From: Candidatus Omnitrophota bacterium | Lineage (GTDB): Bacteria > Omnitrophota > Gorgyraeia > JABMRJ01 | Length of the DNA: 32,046 bases | Assembly (NCBI GenBank): GCA_016783555.1 | Contig: JADHWH010000020.1 | Location: forward strand, 1-32,046 | Reading direction: 5' to 3' | In this document: positions 28,961 through 32,046 of the stretch, piece after piece | How the letters are laid out: each line of letters opens with the position of its first letter | Position numbering within the stretch: the first letter of the stretch is position 1 | Made by a program: the position numbers and the translations under genes | The notes under the pieces: generated by a model | Database searches by the model: none | The model's input: the letters and a program-made list of their open reading frames with translations, nothing else | Told to the model about the DNA's origin: nothing

Positions 28961-29579
28961 TTTTTCTTCCCTGCGTAAACTTTAATTCTATCTTTCCCTT
29001 TTTGGTTACTACTACCTTGCCCACAATCTTAGCAGGTATCCCAAATACGATAGAATTGCCTGGAATATCTTTATCAACAAAACTGCAGGTTCCAATAACG
29101 CAACGATCGCCTATAGTAACGCCCATTGAAACTATCGCATTTGGCCCGAAATAACAACGGTCTCCTATCTTTACTGGGCCATATTCATATCTCTTCTTCC
29201 CTCCAGATAATGCCCATCTGAGGCTATCATGAGTATATATTTGTACCCCTGTGGATATAGAACAATAAGAGCCTATTTCCAATCCTGCGGTTCCGTCTAA
29301 AACTGTAAAAGGCCCTACCCAGGTATTCTCACCTACCTTTACATCTCCAAAGACCAAAGAACTATCATATATACTCGCCCCTTTTGCAAATTTCAAAAAT
29401 TTTGCCTTTTCCCATCTGTCACCAATCTCCTCATTAAAGGGTAGGACCCTATTCCATTTTTTCTTAATTTTGTTTCTCAACAACTTATGCAACTTATCTA
29501 AATCCTTAAACGCCTTTAAATCTTGCCTTTTCATCTTTGCCTCGTTGGAACAAAATGTTAAAATAACCTCAACCACCAT
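28944..29579 (-). CDS. Hexapeptide-repeat acyltransferase
   Basis: 'VGENTWVGPFTVLDGTAGLEIGSYCSISTGVQIYTHD', 'IGDRCYFGPNAIVSMGVTIGDRCVIGTCSFVDKDIPGNSIVFGIPAKIVGK'. Confidence 0.88.
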   Translation of the reverse strand: MVVEVILTFCSNEAKMKRQDLKAFKDLDKLHKLLRNKIKKKWNRVLPFNEEIGDRWEKAKFLKFAKGASIYDSSLVFGDVKVGENTWVGPFTVLDGTAGLEIGSYCSISTGVQIYTHDSLRWALSGGKKRYEYGPVKIGDRCYFGPNAIVSMGVTIGDRCVIGTCSFVDKDIPGNSIVFGIPAKIVGKVVVTKKGKIELKFTQGRKNEKSL

Positions 29580-31426
29580 TCAAAGCAGAGCAAAGACCAA
29601 ATAAACAAGCGATGATTCTTCTTGCCCTGCAGGTGTTCTTCGACCAGGACCCTCACTACATCACGATTGAGATAATCATTGATATGGGCCTTCTTATCTA
29701 ATATGAGGTTCTTTACATAATCGATGCTTTCGCCCTTAAACCAGCTTGCATCAGGGCCGCTAAAACCCTGCTTATACTGCCCTGCTATCTCACCGTCTGT
29801 ATATCTTCCCAAGACCTTGCGCAGGATCATCTTCCCATCGTGCATCTTTTGAAAATACTCTTCTCTCTTTGCCAGGCCGTCTTCGTCTATATTTATAATC
29901 TCCTCTATCCTCCTGAGCTTCAGCCTTACCGGCACCTTCAAGGCAAAATCTACCAGATCGTTGTCCAGAAACGGCAGCCTTACCTCCAGGTTATGCACCA
30001 TGCCCAATTTATCATCTACGACCAGGAGGCCGTGGAGGAAGGTCTTTATCTCAAAATATAGAGAGTGGTTTATAAAATCCTCCGGATCCTTCGGAACGAG
30101 CTTGTGTTTGACGAAGACGCCTTTAAAGATATCCTCGGTCCAGACGTCCTTAACCTTATTCCAACTCGGCGAAAATAGCTCTCTTAAGGTTTTATTAGGA
30201 ACGAGCCGCTGCCAATATTTATAGTAACCGCTTATATATTCACCGAAGCCCCTGCTCTTCAAGGCCCTGTAGTACCTCCATGGATACCCTGCGAACAACT
30301 CATCTCCACCGGCGCCCGATAGAGAGACTTTCACAAAGCGCGAAGCGAGCTCTGAGGCATAGTAGTTGGGATAACTCTGCCCCAATCTTAAATCTTCCAG
30401 CGCCCATACGAGATCCGGCAAAGACCTCTGCATATCTCCGGACTTTAAAACTATCTGATGGTGCTCTGTCTGGTAACGGTCGGAGATACGCCTGGCCTTT
30501 TCTCTTTCATCAAAAGAAAGCTCCATGCCCGAAGCAGAAGATAGATCGAATCCAACGCAGAAGGTCTTTAGCCTCTTGATCTCTTGAGAGGCTATAGCGA
30601 CGATCGAGCCTGAATCTATTCCACCGCTTAAAAATGAGCCTATCTCGACATCGCTTATAAGTTGTCTTCTTATCGCTGTCTTAAATAACCTATCGAGCTC
30701 TTCTAAATATTCGTCTTCTCTCTTTATGGCCTTATCCTCTTCGAAATGAAAATCCCAGTATTGCGATATCTTTATCTTTTTTCTGCCCTTAAGGGGTATC
30801 TGCATAATATGGCCCGGAGGTAAGAGCTTTACATCTTTGAATAATGTCTTGTATGTAAACGTGTTCTGAAAGGTGAAATATTCAAAGAGCGCTTCAAAAT
30901 CTATACCTCGTTCAAAGGCAGGGTGCTTGAAAAATGCTTTAATCTCTGAGGCAAATAGAAAAATATCGTCTCTCTGCCAGTAATAAAGCGGTTTGACGCC
31001 GTAGCGGTCCCTTGCCAATGTCAGAACCATCTTCTCCTTGTCCCAGATGGCGAATGAAAACATTCCGTTAAAACGATTCAGACTTCTGGTGCCCCATTTC
31101 GCAAAGGATTTGAGGACTACCTCTGCATCTGAGTGGGACATAAACTTTATTCTTTCGTCTTCCAGCTCTCTTCTCAATTCTTTAAAGTTATAGACCTCAC
31201 CGTTATAAACGATTACGAAATTCTTATCTTCCGTCAGCATCGGCTGATGGGCGCGGCTCGATAGGTCTATAATGGCAAGGCGCCTATGGCCCAATCCTAC
31301 GGAGCCATCGACATAGATCCCCCTGTCGTCGGGGCCGCGATGGGCCAATGCATCGGTCATAGACCAAAGCACTTCTTTGTCTATAGGTCTTCTCTTCTTA
31401 TTTATAATTCCGGTTATGCCGCACAT
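29558..31426 (-). CDS. asnB: Asparagine synthase (glutamine-hydrolysing)-like protein
   Basis: 'MCGITGII' with Cys2, 'VYNGEVYNF', PP-loop 'FLSGGIDSGS', 'SGAGGDELFAGYPWRYY'. Confidence 0.93.
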   Translation of the reverse strand: MCGITGIINKKRRPIDKEVLWSMTDALAHRGPDDRGIYVDGSVGLGHRRLAIIDLSSRAHQPMLTEDKNFVIVYNGEVYNFKELRRELEDERIKFMSHSDAEVVLKSFAKWGTRSLNRFNGMFSFAIWDKEKMVLTLARDRYGVKPLYYWQRDDIFLFASEIKAFFKHPAFERGIDFEALFEYFTFQNTFTYKTLFKDVKLLPPGHIMQIPLKGRKKIKISQYWDFHFEEDKAIKREDEYLEELDRLFKTAIRRQLISDVEIGSFLSGGIDSGSIVAIASQEIKRLKTFCVGFDLSSASGMELSFDEREKARRISDRYQTEHHQIVLKSGDMQRSLPDLVWALEDLRLGQSYPNYYASELASRFVKVSLSGAGGDELFAGYPWRYYRALKSRGFGEYISGYYKYWQRLVPNKTLRELFSPSWNKVKDVWTEDIFKGVFVKHKLVPKDPEDFINHSLYFEIKTFLHGLLVVDDKLGMVHNLEVRLPFLDNDLVDFALKVPVRLKLRRIEEIINIDEDGLAKREEYFQKMHDGKMILRKVLGRYTDGEIAGQYKQGFSGPDASWFKGESIDYVKNLILDKKAHINDYLNRDVVRVLVEEHLQGKKNHRLFIWSLLCFEWWLRLF

Positions 31427-31438
31427 CTCTTCTTTCTC

Positions 31439-31482
31439 GCACCGTTAGACCTACTCGTCATCTTTCTGAGGTCTAACGGTGC
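31439..31482. repeat. Perfect 14-bp inverted repeat (RNA hairpin) between a radical SAM stop codon and the asnB start
   Basis: gcaccgttagacct (31439-31452), 16-nt loop, aggtctaacggtgc (31469-31482), exact reverse complements. No U-tract follows on the minus strand. Confidence 0.85.
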
Positions 31483-32046
31483 TCGTAGACTTCCCCGATT
31501 ATGTGATTATCTGTATAATACATCTTCCAATGGGAGCAATCTCTGCATGGTAAAAAATCTTCTACGTCGTTATTAAGCTGCCTTCTTCTTATTTCGTCAT
31601 AAACCCGGCCGCGCCATATCTCTCTTATCGACTTTTCATTAACATTCCCGATAAATAAATCTCTCCGCCAATCATGATTGCATATCGCCACGTCTCCGTT
31701 CCAATAGATAACCATATCTGTCAGCATCTTTAGGCAGAACCTTCTCTGGTCTCCTCCTCTATCTTCCTTGAGATGCCCCAATCTACCGTCTAAAGAATGG
31801 GCAGAGTATATCCTTACCCTGTCTGCTCTATCTTTCCAAAATGTTATGAACTCCTCCACAAACTCTCTATTCTCTTCTGTCTTTACACAGGAGATTTGGA
31901 TCTCGGGACGTTTACTTCTCTTCTTATTTTTGGCTTCGATAAACTTTAAAATATTCGAGAAGACCTTCTTAAAACTATCGCTTCCCCGCATCCTGCTGTA
32001 TAAATCCCTATCCATCGCATCTACGCTAAAAGAGATGAAATCTATT
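31473..32046 (-). CDS. Radical SAM/SPASM domain protein, C-terminal part (5' end outside the window)
   Basis: The frame stays open through the window edge: upstream of the called Met reads 'IDFISFSVDA-MDRDLYSRMRGSDSF', a typical radical SAM core segment. SPASM-like 'FCLKMLTDMVIYWNGDVAICNHDW...CRDCSHW'. Confidence 0.88.
   Translation of the reverse strand, partial: IDFISFSVDAMDRDLYSRMRGSDSFKKVFSNILKFIEAKNKKRSKRPEIQISCVKTEENREFVEEFITFWKDRADRVRIYSAHSLDGRLGHLKEDRGGDQRRFCLKMLTDMVIYWNGDVAICNHDWRRDLFIGNVNEKSIREIWRGRVYDEIRRRQLNNDVEDFLPCRDCSHWKMYYTDNHIIGEVYEHR

Noticed and set aside
31439-31482. Intrinsic terminator call for the inverted repeat
   Set aside because: No U-rich tract on either side in the transcribed direction, and a co-directional gene follows within about 15 nt.
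1-32046. CRISPR array, tRNA/rRNA genes, transposase or phage genes
   Set aside because: No regularly spaced direct repeats, RNA gene signatures or mobile-element proteins seen; nearly all the sequence is accounted for by glycan-locus ORFs.

Overview
The window is a dense block of about 30 genes, all on the minus strand. It reads as a cell-surface glycan locus (O-antigen, capsule or EPS type) with ABC-transporter export. Most neighbouring genes overlap by a few bases or are separated by less than 20 nt. In transcription order (right to left) it encodes: a radical SAM/SPASM protein cut by the window edge, an asparagine-synthase-like amidotransferase, a hexapeptide acyltransferase, a polysaccharide-deacetylase-like protein, a GNAT, a WbqC-like protein, three radical SAM/SPASM proteins interleaved with two Wzt-like ATPases, a Wzm-like permease, glycosyltransferases, a small membrane protein with a likely frameshift, an SGNH hydrolase, methyltransferases, a second asparagine-synthase-like protein, a sugar epimerase, a glycosyltransferase-like/sugar-amidotransferase fusion, polytopic membrane proteins with a transglutaminase-like protein, and a UDP-amino-sugar type module (oxidoreductase, acyltransferase, epimerase). 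It ends with a 78-aa membrane protein and a NoeA-like methyltransferase. The points most worth a second look are the radical SAM plus dual-ATPase cluster, the 807-aa fusion and its unfused paralogue, a 14-bp perfect hairpin ahead of asnB, a near-consensus sigma70 promoter overlapping a stop codon, and the apparent frameshift near 18355. Family calls come from reading motifs, with no database search. No CRISPR, rRNA, tRNA or mobile element was recognised.
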